Positions 16,730 through 25,762 of a stretch of DNA of 64,000 bases are shown here, one piece after another. Source of the stretch: Lachnospiraceae bacterium (GTDB lineage Bacteria; Bacillota; Clostridia; Lachnospirales; Lachnospiraceae). The DNA lies in the NCBI GenBank assembly GCA_022647575.1, contig JALCKY010000003.1, positions 145,001 to 209,000 on the forward strand. The letters run 5' to 3'. The notes beneath the pieces were generated by a model. That model saw only the letters and a program-made list of their open reading frames with translations. It did not search any database and had not been told where the DNA came from. Every line of letters starts with the position of its first letter. The stretch's first letter is position 1. The translations under genes were made by a program, and so were the position numbers.

Positions 16730-17407
16730 TCAGTCTTTTGCCGGCGGATACTCGTTGCACAGCAGACGGTACGGCGGCTCATCCTCCTCGATGGTCGGGA
16801 AGCGTGCCGGCATGTCGAGGAAACGGTTGTCCGTATTGTCATCGTTGCATTTCGAAACTTCTCCGATCAGTGCCGGCTCCCCGGTGACCGTGAATTCATG
16901 GTAATAATACGGATAAAGCGTCAGCGACTGTCCCGGTGCGATCACGATGTCCGACCCGGCCGGCACCGTATAGCAGCGTCCGTCCGAAAATACCTTCACG
17001 TCCGTCGTATCCAGCTGCTCGTCCTTCGTCGCGTTCCACAGCCGGAAAATGACATTTCCGCCGCCCCGGTTGATAATGTCTTCCATCTTGTTCCAGTGGA
17101 AATGATTCGGCGAAATCTGTCCGGGAAGCGTCATCATGATCTTTTCGGCATAGCTTTTCGTATACTTCGGGTTCCTGACATTTCCATTCCTCAGCGTAAT
17201 CAGGGAAAGTCCCGTCTTCGCGAAATCGCCGAGACCGTAATCCGTAATGTCCCAGCCCAGCATGTTGTCGCGGATCTCGTCGTACTCATGTCCCTTGGTC
17301 TGCCATTCTTCCGGCGTGAAGGAACAGAAAGGCGGCAGCGCAAACCGGTATTCCTGAAGCCGGGCTTCGAACCCTTTAATGACGGCATTGATTTCCGAAC
17401 GTTTCAT
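16730..17407 (-). CDS. D-lyxose ketol-isomerase
   Basis: A 225-residue cupin-fold enzyme. The metal ligands are visible as HFHWNKMED (two His and Glu) and YYYHEFTV (His), with LIGEVSKCNDDNTDNRF as family signature. D-lyxose isomerases interconvert D-lyxose/D-xylulose and D-mannose/D-fructose. The neighbours (psicose epimerase-like enzyme, PfkB kinase) make a route through fructose or xylulose plausible. GGAGGAAAGAAA precedes the ATG. It lies between the hexuloisomerase-like gene and the fucose-isomerase-like gene in the same operon. Confidence 0.86.
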   Translation of the reverse strand: MKRSEINAVIKGFEARLQEYRFALPPFCSFTPEEWQTKGHEYDEIRDNMLGWDITDYGLGDFAKTGLSLITLRNGNVRNPKYTKSYAEKIMMTLPGQISPNHFHWNKMEDIINRGGGNVIFRLWNATKDEQLDTTDVKVFSDGRCYTVPAGSDIVIAPGQSLTLYPYYYHEFTVTGEPALIGEVSKCNDDNTDNRFLDMPARFPTIEEDEPPYRLLCNEYPPAKD

Positions 17408-17419
17408 TTTCTTTCCTCC

Positions 17420-17502
17420 GATTTTCCTGTTCTGTGATTTTGCTGTTCCGTGATTTTCCCTGTTCTGTGATTTTTCCTGTTCCGTGATTTTTCCTGTTCC
17501 GT
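17420..17502. repeat. Tandem minisatellite, 16-17 bp unit, five copies
   Basis: Five head-to-tail copies of GATTTTTCCTGTTCCGT with minor variation (starts at 17420, 17436, 17452, 17469, 17486). They fill the gap between two operon genes and run into the stop codon of the hexuloisomerase-like gene. Confidence 0.9.
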
Positions 17503-17504
17503 GA

Positions 17505-18083
17505 TTATTCCATATTCGCGTGATACTGCCACAGCGACTTCATATCCAGATGCTTCTCATCGATGATCATCTTTGCGAGGATGTCTCCGACCAGAAGCAG
17601 CGACTGGTCAAACAGCGTGGTCATCGGCTGGCAGGAATCGATTTCATCCTCCAGGTAGAGCTTCGTACGGACCGGGATGCGCACCAGGTAATCCGCATAG
17701 TCATCGACCGGACTGTTCACGGCAGATCCGATGTGGGCAATCCTGCAGCCTACGGTCTCCCTTGCCTTTTTGGCAATGGCCAGCGGAAAAAGGGTCGTCC
17801 CGGATCCGGAGCCGACAATCAGCAGATCCTCCGGATTCAGATGAGGCTCCGTGATATCGCCGACGCAGTGTGCCCTGATTCCCAGATGGGAAAACCTCTT
17901 GCAGATGCTTTCCAGGGAAAGCATGACGCGTCCCACGCCGACAAAAAACACCTGGTCGGCGGAAAGAATATCGTTTTTCAGCTTCTCCAGCGATGCCGGG
18001 TCGATGCTGTCCAGCGTGCGCGTCAGTTCCTTCAGCACGGCTGCTTCCGTCTCCTTGTATGCTGCTGCAAAATCCTGTTCCAT
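17505..18083 (-). CDS. SIS-domain 6-phospho-3-hexuloisomerase-like protein
   Basis: A 192-residue single SIS-domain protein resembling PHI (HxlB). It has the phosphosugar-binding FFVGVGRVM, LLIVGSGSGTT and a C-terminal LFDQSLLLVGD. PHI converts hexulose-6-phosphate to fructose-6-phosphate in formaldehyde fixation, but related SIS proteins occur in rare-sugar operons. No HxlA synthase is present; the epimerase upstream is RPE/AlsE-like. I infer a role in turning a 3-hexulose or allulose phosphate into fructose-6-phosphate. GGGAGACAGG lies directly before ATG 18083. Confidence 0.78.
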   Translation of the reverse strand: MEQDFAAAYKETEAAVLKELTRTLDSIDPASLEKLKNDILSADQVFFVGVGRVMLSLESICKRFSHLGIRAHCVGDITEPHLNPEDLLIVGSGSGTTLFPLAIAKKARETVGCRIAHIGSAVNSPVDDYADYLVRIPVRTKLYLEDEIDSCQPMTTLFDQSLLLVGDILAKMIIDEKHLDMKSLWQYHANME

Positions 18084-18125
18084 CCTGTCTCCCTGCCTCT
18101 TTGCCGGATTTGAAGAATCCGGCTT

Positions 18126-18805
18126 TTATTTTTTCCGGATCTCCAGAAGCTTCTTCATGCTTCCCGGAATATCCTTCCGGTCGATGCAGGTGCTCCCGCA
18201 GACAAAAAGGTCGACGCACCCGCCGCCGTAGGCGGCAATATTTTCCGGCGAAACCCTGCCGTCGATTTCAATCTTCGTATCCAGTCCGCGGGCATCGATC
18301 AGCTTCCGAAGATCGCGGATTTTCCGGTCCGCATACGGAACCTGCTTCTCGCCTCTGACCTGGGCATAGCCCGGATTGATCAGCATCAGGAGGACCGTGT
18401 CGCATTTCTCCAGGACATACTCCAGCGTATCCAGCGGGGTTGCCGGCTTAAGGGCAATTCCCGCACGGACCCCCGCCGCATGGATCCGGTTTCAGCAGTC
18501 CGTCGATATGAGGTGCGGTTTTCCGCCTGAAAGACGATCTGCTGCACGCCGATGTCCAGCAGCTCATCCACGAAAAAATCCGGCTCCGTCACCATCACAT
18601 GGCAGTCGAACGGCAGCTCCGTCTTTTCCCGCAGCTGCCGGACGGTATCCAGGCCGAGCGGCATGCTCGGGCTGAAATGTCCGTCAAGTATATCCACGTG
18701 CAGCATCTTCGCTCCGCTTCGTTCCAGCTCACGGACCTGTGATTCCAGGTTCGTCATGTCGAGCGTGATGAGCGACGGAGAAAGCATGATTCTTCTCTCA
18801 GGCAT
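18126..18805 (-). CDS. Ribulose-phosphate/allulose-6-phosphate 3-epimerase family (two frameshifts)
   Basis: About 225 residues of the RPE/AlsE TIM barrel. Seen in the first frame are LSPSLITLDM, HVDILDGHFSP and FDCHVMV (two His and Asp metal ligands). In the last frame LLMLINPGYAQ, IEIDGRVSPEN and FVCGST are seen. Between them two extra Cs (near 18500 and near 18485) scramble the frame; correcting both gives ENAPHIDGLLKRIHAAGVRAGIALKP. The ILDGHF spacing and the operon favour an AlsE-type allulose-6-phosphate epimerase, but RPE activity is possible. ATG 18805 overlaps the PfkB stop; ATG 18787 is an alternative. Confidence 0.72.
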
Positions 18806-19751
18806 TTTCATTTTCCTCTTCCGCAAGCGCCTCTTCAATTTCACGGCGCGTCGGCAGCGAATCAATCGCTCCCATATGCTGGCAGCAGATGGTCCCGGAA
18901 GCACTGCCGTAGCGCATTGCCCTGCGCACGGTTTCCTCCGTCAGCTGCCCTGCGTGCTCAATTCCCTGAAGGCGGAGTCCCGAAAGGAAACCTCCCCAGA
19001 AAGCATCTCCTGCTCCCGTGGTATCGGCCGCATGCACTTTCTTTCCCTTCACCCGGATTTCCTTTCCTGCGAAATAAGCCAGTGAGCCTTCGCTTCCCAG
19101 CGTCTCGACCGTCACCGCGATCTTCTGCCGGGCCATGACTTCCGGAATCCTCTCCTCGCCGCCGAGCATCACGGCTTCCTCTTCCGATATCTTCAGCAGA
19201 TCGACAAACGGCAGGATCTCAAAGACCGCATCGGCGCAGGCATCCCTGTCGTCATTCCACATCAGGTTCCGGTAATTGATATCGAAACTGACCATTTTCC
19301 CGTTCCGGGCACCCAGCATGAGTGCGCGCTTCGTCGCCTCCCGGGCAGGCTGCGCCGACAGGGAGCACGATCCGGCATGGACAAGGACGCTGTCACGGAT
19401 GTCTTCTTCCTTCACGAATTCCGGTTCGATGAACATGTCCGCACCGGGCTTCCTTGCAAATGTGAAAGAACGGTCATTGTTCTCGTCCAGGCTTACGAAC
19501 GCCATCGTCGTGACGGCTTTCGTGCAGTATGCCGGGTTGAGGATCCGGATGCCGTTCTCCTTCAGAGTCTTCATCAGGAAATGTCCGAAGTCATCTTCTC
19601 CCACGCTGCAGCATACACCGGCGGAGAATCCGTTCCGTGCCATCGCGATGGCTACATTTGCCGGAGCGCCTCCCGCATTGGCGATGTAGCTGCGCTTCTC
19701 TTTTCCGGGAATGAAATCAATCACGACTTCGCCGATTGCATAAAGATCCAT
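18798..19751 (-). CDS. PfkB-family fructokinase-like sugar kinase
   Basis: A 317-residue ribokinase-fold kinase. The N-terminal signature GEVVIDFIPG, GGAPANVAIAMARNG, the catalytic-base motif DTTGAGDAFWGGFLSGL and the adjacent ATP-binding segments match fructokinases (ScrK type). Probable reaction: ATP-dependent phosphorylation of fructose or another ketohexose at C6. GGAGGCGTC precedes ATG 19751, and the gene follows the ROK regulator by only nine bases. It would feed the phosphate ester to the AlsE-like epimerase encoded directly downstream. Confidence 0.87.
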   Translation of the reverse strand: MDLYAIGEVVIDFIPGKEKRSYIANAGGAPANVAIAMARNGFSAGVCCSVGEDDFGHFLMKTLKENGIRILNPAYCTKAVTTMAFVSLDENNDRSFTFARKPGADMFIEPEFVKEEDIRDSVLVHAGSCSLSAQPAREATKRALMLGARNGKMVSFDINYRNLMWNDDRDACADAVFEILPFVDLLKISEEEAVMLGGEERIPEVMARQKIAVTVETLGSEGSLAYFAGKEIRVKGKKVHAADTTGAGDAFWGGFLSGLRLQGIEHAGQLTEETVRRAMRYGSASGTICCQHMGAIDSLPTRREIEEALAEEENENA

Positions 19752-19760
19752 GACGCCTCC

Positions 19761-20951
19761 TTATTCCGATTCCAGCGCATCAAACAGGGAATGTCCCAGG
19801 AAGATTTCGTAGATGCAGTTGCAGGCCGCGCCGAGCACGACTTCATCCTCTCCGAAACAGGCCTTCTTCACCGGAACTTCATGCCTGCTGCTGACAAATT
19901 TCTTCTCATTGATTTTTTCTTCGAGAAGCTGCAGGCACCAGTCCGGCCAGTAGACGCAGTCCTGTCCCAGAACGATCAGTTCAGGATTCAGCAGGTTGAC
20001 CGTGCTGACTGCCGCAATGGACAGTTTTTCGATTGCCTCCCTGAAAATGTCCCGGACGGCGGCATCCTTTTCCATTCCGCAGAATTCCCTGTAGGAGGCA
20101 TTCTTCTTTCCCGTTGCCCGCTGGAATTTCTGCAGAAGCACGGAAGAATTGACATAGAGTTCAATGCAGCCCTTCGCCCCGCACACGCAGCGGAGTCCGT
20201 TTTCATCAATGCTGACATGTCCGAATTCCGGCGAAAAACCGCCCGCGTTCCGGTACGGTCTGTTCTGCTCTACCATGCCGCATCCGATGCCCTCGTTGAT
20301 TCCGATGAACAGGATGTCTTCACAGGCCGCCCGTTTCCGTACAGTTTTTCCGTCAGGACGGCGCTCTGGCTGTTGGTGTCAAAGCAGACCGGCAGGTGAT
20401 AGCGTTCTTCAATGGCCTTCACAACGGCCACATTTTCAATGCCGTAGAAATAGTACGGGTGAAGAATCGTCCCGGTATTCAGGTCGACCGGACCGATTGA
20501 TGAAAGTCCGATGGCCGGAACACGGTCTTCCTTATCCAGCAGGCTGTCGATCAGACGGAACACCTGACGGAGCAGCCCCGCTTCGCTGTACTCCCGGAGC
20601 ACGGCTTTTTTCTTTTTCAGGACATGGAGGCTCAGATCGCACAGGACAGCCTCGACACCGGAGCGCACGATGGTCACGCCGAGAATCTTCGGCGCCTCCG
20701 GCGAAATTTCAAGCCCGATCGGTTTTACGCCCGACCGGGCTCAAATGATTGGTTTTGCGTTCGGAAATGAGTCCGGCTTCGATCAGCTCATTCACGATAT
20801 TCGTGATGGTCATTTTCGTAAGCCCGGTGACGCGTGCCAGTTCGGCACGTGAAGAACAGTGTCCGGTGCCGATCATTCCGAGAACCAGTGCGCGGTTGCT
20901 CCGCCTGTAATCATCGCGGTTTCTACCCAGTCTGTTTTCTTCCCGAACCAT
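19761..20951 (-). CDS. ROK-family (NagC/XylR-type) repressor, two frameshifts
   Basis: About 395 residues. The N-terminal winged HTH (SRAELARVTGLTKMTITNIVNELIEAGLI) is joined to a ROK sugar-binding domain with GLSSIGPVD and the zinc signature CVCGAKGCIELY near the middle. Two breaks interrupt it: an extra A in the A-run at 20723-20726 (true sequence GRKPIGLEI) and an indel near 20328 in the GNGR region. It heads the rare-sugar operon and should respond to its sugar. A promoter and an operator-like palindrome lie at 20970-21023. Confidence 0.8.
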
Positions 20952-20969
20952 CTTTATCCCCTCATATTA

Positions 20970-21023
20970 GTAAATTCAATTTACCCATAAAATACTATAC
21001 CATTCGGGGAACCGGGTTGTCAA
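20970..21023 (-). promoter_or_regulatory. Promoter and palindromic operator of the ROK rare-sugar operon
   Basis: On the minus strand TTGACA (21023-21018), an 18-base spacer and TATAGT (20999-20994). The perfect 15-bp palindrome GTAAATTCAATTTAC (20970-20984) lies just downstream of the predicted start site, as expected for autorepression by the ROK protein. Confidence 0.65.
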
Positions 21024-21034
21024 CGGATGCTGTA

Positions 21035-22273
21035 TTATTCAGCCTGATTTTTCTTTTTTGCGGACAGAAGATAGAGCGGAATGGCCGCCAGCTGTGCCAG
21101 GACGGAAATGCCGATCATGGCCGGAATGCTGATGTCATAGAGAACTCCGAGGAGCCAGCTTCCGAGGAACCAGAAAACGCCGAAAGAGCATTCAAAGATT
21201 CCGTAGCCTGTCGCACGGCTTGCCTTCGGCACCATGCTTGTGACGGCTGCCTTGAGGATGGACTCCTGCGCTCCCATTCCCACACCCCACAGGGCAATTC
21301 CCAGAAGCAGCAGAGGAACGGAATGGAAGGCAAAGACAAAAATCGCAAACGGCGCTGAAATGAGGGTCGACCAGACCAGGGCTTTGACGCCCTTCTTGTC
21401 GTACATCAGCCCGAAGAAGAGTGCCGCCACGGCATCCACCAGCATGGCTCCCGCATAGAGCAGGGGCAGCGTGCCGCTGCTGACCAGGGAAGACGTCTGC
21501 GACAGGCCGGATGCCAGGCTCATATAGGTTTTCGAGACGTGCATGATGACGATGGAATAATCGATGAAGCCGAAGGCAAACAGACTGATTCCGGCAATGT
21601 AGAAAATGAACTCTTTCTTCATTTTAAACGGAATGTATTCTTTCGGTTCCGGCTCAAAACGCTCCGGATTGGGGAACCGGAATTTCGTGAAGAGAAGCAG
21701 GATGATGGTAATGGCTCCGGGAATCGCCAGGACCGCAAAGCAGAACGAATAGATTTCAAACGTTGTGCCTTCCGTCTTAAAAAGCATGACGAGATACAGC
21801 AGGACCGGTCCCAGAAATGCTCCGAACTGGTCCAGCACTTCCTGGATGCCGAAGCTCTTCCCGACCCCTTCCTGCGTCGCGGCAAAGGACATGATCGTGT
21901 CCTTGGCCGGTTTCTTGATGGCTTTTCCCATCCTCTGGATGACCAGCAGGAAACAGGCCATGATCCATCCGTGCTCCCCGACCAGAGCCAGGGCCGGCAC
22001 TGCCAGCACGTCAAGGATATAGCCGGCTATCGTCATCGGCCAGTACATTTTCGTGCGGTCGGTGATTTTTCCGAAAACATAGCGCATCGAATAGCCGATC
22101 AGTTCTCCGAGTCCGGAAATAAACCCGATCGTGCCTGCGGAAGCCCCCAGCAGAGACAGATAGGCGCCCCGGATGCTGGAGGCTCCCTCATGCGTCATAT
22201 CAGAAAATAAGCTGACGATGCCGAACAGAATGATAAAGACCATTGCCTGGGAAAGCTTTTTCTTGTTCTTCAT
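21035..22273 (-). CDS. MFS transporter
   Basis: 412 residues with about 12 membrane helices. The first loop carries SDMTHEGASSIRG and the helix 2-3 loop a GKITDRTK motif of the major facilitator type. The substrate is unknown. It follows the GlpB/DUF1667-like gene after 91 bases, and no promoter is obvious, so it probably belongs to the glycerol-phosphate-like oxidoreductase operon and may import or export that pathway's substrate (inference). Its 3' end abuts the promoter of the ROK operon. Confidence 0.82.
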   Translation of the reverse strand: MKNKKKLSQAMVFIILFGIVSLFSDMTHEGASSIRGAYLSLLGASAGTIGFISGLGELIGYSMRYVFGKITDRTKMYWPMTIAGYILDVLAVPALALVGEHGWIMACFLLVIQRMGKAIKKPAKDTIMSFAATQEGVGKSFGIQEVLDQFGAFLGPVLLYLVMLFKTEGTTFEIYSFCFAVLAIPGAITIILLLFTKFRFPNPERFEPEPKEYIPFKMKKEFIFYIAGISLFAFGFIDYSIVIMHVSKTYMSLASGLSQTSSLVSSGTLPLLYAGAMLVDAVAALFFGLMYDKKGVKALVWSTLISAPFAIFVFAFHSVPLLLLGIALWGVGMGAQESILKAAVTSMVPKASRATGYGIFECSFGVFWFLGSWLLGVLYDISIPAMIGISVLAQLAAIPLYLLSAKKKNQAE

Positions 22274-22298
22274 TTTCAGTCTGTACCTTCACTGTAAT

Positions 22299-22364
22299 GT
22301 ATTTCTGCAAAGTATTTCTGCAGCATATTTCCGCAATGATTTTCCGTATTTCTCCGCTGCATCT
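22299..22364. repeat. Short imperfect tandem repeat, 13-14 bp unit
   Basis: About four degenerate copies of TATTTCTGCAGCA fill the gap between the MFS gene and the upstream oxidoreductase gene; the first two copies (22299 and 22312) are the best conserved. Confidence 0.5.
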
Positions 22365-23732
22365 TCAGGATACCGCTGCACGGATTCCTGCTTCAAAGCC
22401 TTCGACAGAGAGAACTTCCCCGTCGTGAAGCTCTCCTTCCCGGACGCTGATCTTTCTGCATGCTTCCGTAAATTCCCGGAGCCTCTTCAGCTCGACCGGA
22501 GCCGTTGACTTCACCGGAATCAGGTTCCCGGCGGAGTCCTTGATCGTCGTCGTGACGGTACGCATCGGACTGATCATTTCCTGCTTCGCAAATAAGATTC
22601 CTCTTCCGCATTTGTTACCGCTGACGGTAACATTTCCCGAAGCATCCGTTTCTGCCGTCAGACGGCAGCCGCGCGGACAGTTGATGCAGAACATTTCCTT
22701 CTCGTCCGGAATTCCCTTTTCGACCGCATCATTTTTCTTCTCGTCGTACGCTTCCGGCGTTTTCCCGAGCACATAAGCTGCCGCATTCTTTCCGGCCAGG
22801 ACGCCTTCGCCGGTCACATAATCGGCAAGGTCGTGTACCTTCCGCGAATTGCCGCAGGAGAAAATGCCCGGCCGGTTCGTCTGCAGAAAGGCATCCGTAA
22901 TAACGTTATTGGTTCTGTCTTCCAGCGCAATGCCGGCTTCCCGGGCCACCTCATTTTCGGGGATCAGCCCGACCGAAAGGATGAGCAGGTCGCAGGGAAT
23001 CTCATATTCGGTTCCCGGAATAGGCGTTCCCTTTTCATCGACCTTTGCCGCCACGATTGAGGAGAGGCGGTTCCGACCCTTGATTTCAACGACCGTTTCC
23101 CGGATGCGCACGGGGATCCGGAAGTCCTGCAGGCACTGCCGGATGTTTCTGGAGAGCCCGCCTGAAAACGGATTGAGTTCCAGCACGGCGCTGACTTCGG
23201 CACCCTCCAGGGTAAGACGCCTGGCCATGATCAGTCCGATATCGCCGGAGCCCAGGATGACCGCCTTCCTTCCCGGAAGGATGTTGTGGATATTGATCAG
23301 CTTCTGGACAGCCCCGGCCGTCAGGATTCCCGCCGGTCTTTCGCCCGGAATTGCCAGGGCTCCCCTTGTCCTCTCACGGCAGCCGGTTGCCAGAACGATG
23401 CTTTTCGCGGTGACTTTTTCCAGACCCTTCGGGGACTGGAGGTGCACGGTCTTCTCGCCGTTTTCAAAGGTAATGGCCGTCGCGATCGTGTCGGTCATGA
23501 TTTCGATTTCCGGAGAAGCCGCTTCCTGAAGACTCCGTCCGGCGTATTCCGGACCGGTCAGCGCATCGTGATAGCGGACCAGCCCGAACCCGTCGTGGAT
23601 GCACTGGTTCAGGATTCCGCCGGCACGGAAATCGCGCTCGACCACCAGAATGTCCTTCAGTCCGGCATCCCTTGCTCCGCAGGCTGCGCCGAGGCCGCCC
23701 GGGCCCCCTCCGATGACAATCAGCTCTCTCAT
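22365..23732 (-). CDS. FAD-dependent oxidoreductase fused to a DUF1667 domain (GlpB-like role)
   Basis: 455 residues. Residues 1-340 form a two-dinucleotide-fold flavoprotein (GGGPGGLGAACGARDAG at the N-terminus, GSGDIGLIMARRL near the middle, FSCGNSRKVHDLADYV near the end). The last 110 residues are a DUF1667 domain with the Cys-rich start FCINCPRGCRL and a later NKCGRG. DUF1667 is usually a separate small protein next to such flavoproteins. The pair is expected to act with the GlpA-like protein, to whose gene it is coupled by ATGA overlap, probably oxidising glycerol-3-phosphate or a similar polyol phosphate. Confidence 0.82.
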   Translation of the reverse strand: MRELIVIGGGPGGLGAACGARDAGLKDILVVERDFRAGGILNQCIHDGFGLVRYHDALTGPEYAGRSLQEAASPEIEIMTDTIATAITFENGEKTVHLQSPKGLEKVTAKSIVLATGCRERTRGALAIPGERPAGILTAGAVQKLINIHNILPGRKAVILGSGDIGLIMARRLTLEGAEVSAVLELNPFSGGLSRNIRQCLQDFRIPVRIRETVVEIKGRNRLSSIVAAKVDEKGTPIPGTEYEIPCDLLILSVGLIPENEVAREAGIALEDRTNNVITDAFLQTNRPGIFSCGNSRKVHDLADYVTGEGVLAGKNAAAYVLGKTPEAYDEKKNDAVEKGIPDEKEMFCINCPRGCRLTAETDASGNVTVSGNKCGRGILFAKQEMISPMRTVTTTIKDSAGNLIPVKSTAPVELKRLREFTEACRKISVREGELHDGEVLSVEGFEAGIRAAVS

Positions 23733-25211
23733 TTTACATACCCCGCAAAAAGGCTGGAGCCTTCTTCCCTCAGGAGAATATCCTCCGGCCTGTATCCGTA
23801 TTCATGGATCAGGATCTCGGCAATGCGCGCCAGGCAGTAGCCGCCCTGGCAGCGTCCCGTCGTGCAGCGTGTTCGGTTCTTGATGCCCGAAAGCGTCACC
23901 GTATGCAGCGGATTCTCAATCGCGTCCAGGACTTCCTGCCGCGTCACTTTCTCACAGCGGCAGACCACTTCGCCGTAGGCCGGATTCTTCCGGATCAGCT
24001 CCTGCTGCTCTTCTTCCGAAAGTTCCCGGAACCTCACCGGTCCCTTCCTCCGGGAAATGAACCCGTCCTTTTCCTTCAGCTTCTCTTTCCCCGCCAGGAT
24101 CTTCACGACTTCCTTCGCAATCGGAATCGATGAGGTCAGGTCCCGGCGATTCAATGCCGATGAGGCTGATCAGATTCGGGAAGTTTTCCTCTTCCCGGAT
24201 GACGAAGTCGCGGAAGCCTCCTTCTTCAGGCGGCGACTGTTTCGCCCTGAGGCCGGCATACTGGCCGATGATGTCCGATCTCTTCAGCACTGGCAGGATC
24301 TGCCTGGCTTCCGTAAAAAGACGGTTCAGAACCTCCGCCGTCGTCCCGCAGTCATTTCCATCATCAATGTATTCGCTGCTCGGGCCCAGGATCAGGTTGC
24401 CGTCCGTCGTGGGCGTGATGTGGATGCCCAGGCCGCCGATGCCTTTTCTCGGCGCCGGGTAGACCGGAATGGCGCAGTATTTCATGACATTCTTGTCGAG
24501 GATCAGATACTGTCCGCGGCAGGGATAGATGCGGTATCCCCCGATGCCGAAAAGCGCCGCGACATCCGCCGAAGCAAGACCGGCGGAATTGATGACATAG
24601 CGCGTGCGGAATTCCTCCCCGTCCGCCGTCGTGAGAACGATCCTCCCGTCAGCTTTCCGGGTAGGATCTTCTCCGCTGCCCTCCCTCCGGGCCGAGACGA
24701 CTTCTTTCCGGAAATAAAACTGCACGCCGTTTGCACAGGCATTTTCTGCCAGCGCAATCGTATAGAGAAACGGATTGGTAATCGCGGTGTTCGGGGAGAC
24801 CATCGCCCCGATGCCCTGGATGCCGGGTGCCAGCTTCTGCATTTCATAAGTGCCGACAAGACGGAGGCCTTCGCACCCGTTTTCCGTACCCTGCCGGACA
24901 AGCAGCCGCAGGGTTTCCATATCTTCTTCATTAAAAGCAATCAGGATTTTGCCGGTCTTCCGGTAGGGGACATCCAGAAGAGTGCAGGCTTCTTCGAAAT
25001 GCCGGTTTCCCTCGACGCACAAACGTGCCATCAGGCTCCCGGTCCGGTTGTTGAAGCCGGCATGGACAACCGCCGAATTCCGCCCGCTCGTTCCGCAGGC
25101 AGCATCGGAAGCTTTCTCCAGCACGGCCGTCTTCAGATCATATTTGGAAAGTTCCCGGGCGCATGCGCATCCGACCGCGCCTGCCCCGATGATAACGGCA
25201 TCAAAGTCCAT
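23729..25211 (-). CDS. GlpA-like FAD dehydrogenase with C-terminal BFD [2Fe-2S] domain (frameshifted)
   Basis: About 493 residues. An N-terminal DAO-type FAD domain begins IIGAGAVGCACARELSKYDL and includes CGTSGRNSAVVHAGFNN. A C-terminal Fer2_BFD domain has cysteines at VVCRCEKVT and RCTTGRCQGGYC. This is the layout of anaerobic glycerol-3-phosphate dehydrogenase subunit A. One extra C near 24137 separates the two parts; removal restores GIESPGLTSSIPIAKEV. ATG 25211, with GGGAGAAA upstream, is preferred to ATG 25265. Substrate assignment to glycerol-3-phosphate is by family only. Confidence 0.8.
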
Positions 25212-25236
25212 GTTTTTTCTCCCTTTCATGCCGTCC

Positions 25237-25265
25237 AGTATAGCAGAGAGGCTATGATTTCTCAA
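25237..25265 (-). promoter_or_regulatory. Promoter of the GlpAB-like operon
   Basis: Minus strand: TTGAGA (25265-25260), a 17-base spacer ending in TGC, and TATACT (25242-25237), so both a -35 and an extended -10 are present. It lies across the 3' end of the NUDIX gene. Confidence 0.65.
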
Positions 25266-25762
25266 TGCTCCTTCCGCCGGAAATGTCCGTTCCGGCAGGC
25301 AGGATTTTCCCGTCCAGCACGGCCTGCACGAGTCTGTCGCCGCAGTACTGAAGCTTCAGGGAAAAGAAAGGATGGTTCTCACGGATCAGGCGGAAGAAAA
25401 CCGCGTCGCCTTCCCACATCGGAAGGGCGCCGACCTCTTCTTCCGGAATCCATTCCAGGACTCCTTCGTCGCACTGCCTCATTTCCCCGGTAAAGCCATC
25501 CGCCGTGTAGAGGAACATGTACTCCGTTTCATAAAGATCGGAAAGGAAGGTCACGACCCCCGCGCAGGCGCCAGGAAGTCAGCGTCAGTCCGGTCTCTTC
25601 CTTCGCTTCGCGCAGAAGGCAGTCCTCGGGGCTTTCGTTCTCCTCGAATTTCCCGCCGATGCCGACCCATTTGTCATGATTCAGGTCATTCTTTTTCTTG
25701 ATGCGGTGCATCATCAGCATCCGCCCGTCTTTTTCAACGTAGCAGAGCGTCGTATTCTTCAT
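25252..25762 (-). CDS. NUDIX hydrolase, MutT/8-oxo-dGTP diphosphatase-like (frameshifted)
   Basis: About 169 residues. The Nudix box GGKFEENESPEDCLLREAKEETG is complete, so a nucleoside-diphosphate-linked substrate is expected; the pattern LCYVEKDGRMLMMHR near the N-terminus is typical of MutT-like 8-oxo-dGTP pyrophosphatases. One extra G in the run at 25557-25561 breaks the frame; correction gives SWRLRGVVTFLSDLYETEYMF. ATG 25762 overlaps the TetR stop (ATGA), so the two are translated together. Confidence 0.8.

Noticed and set aside
17420-17502. Possible CRISPR array
   Set aside because: The units are contiguous with no unique spacers and are too short; this is a minisatellite.
17505-18805. 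Ribulose monophosphate formaldehyde fixation (HxlAB)
   Set aside because: The epimerase-like gene has RPE/AlsE motifs instead of hexulose-6-phosphate synthase motifs, and no formaldehyde-related genes are near.
24057-25493. A 478-codon open frame on the plus strand
   Set aside because: Antisense to the GlpA-like and NUDIX genes.
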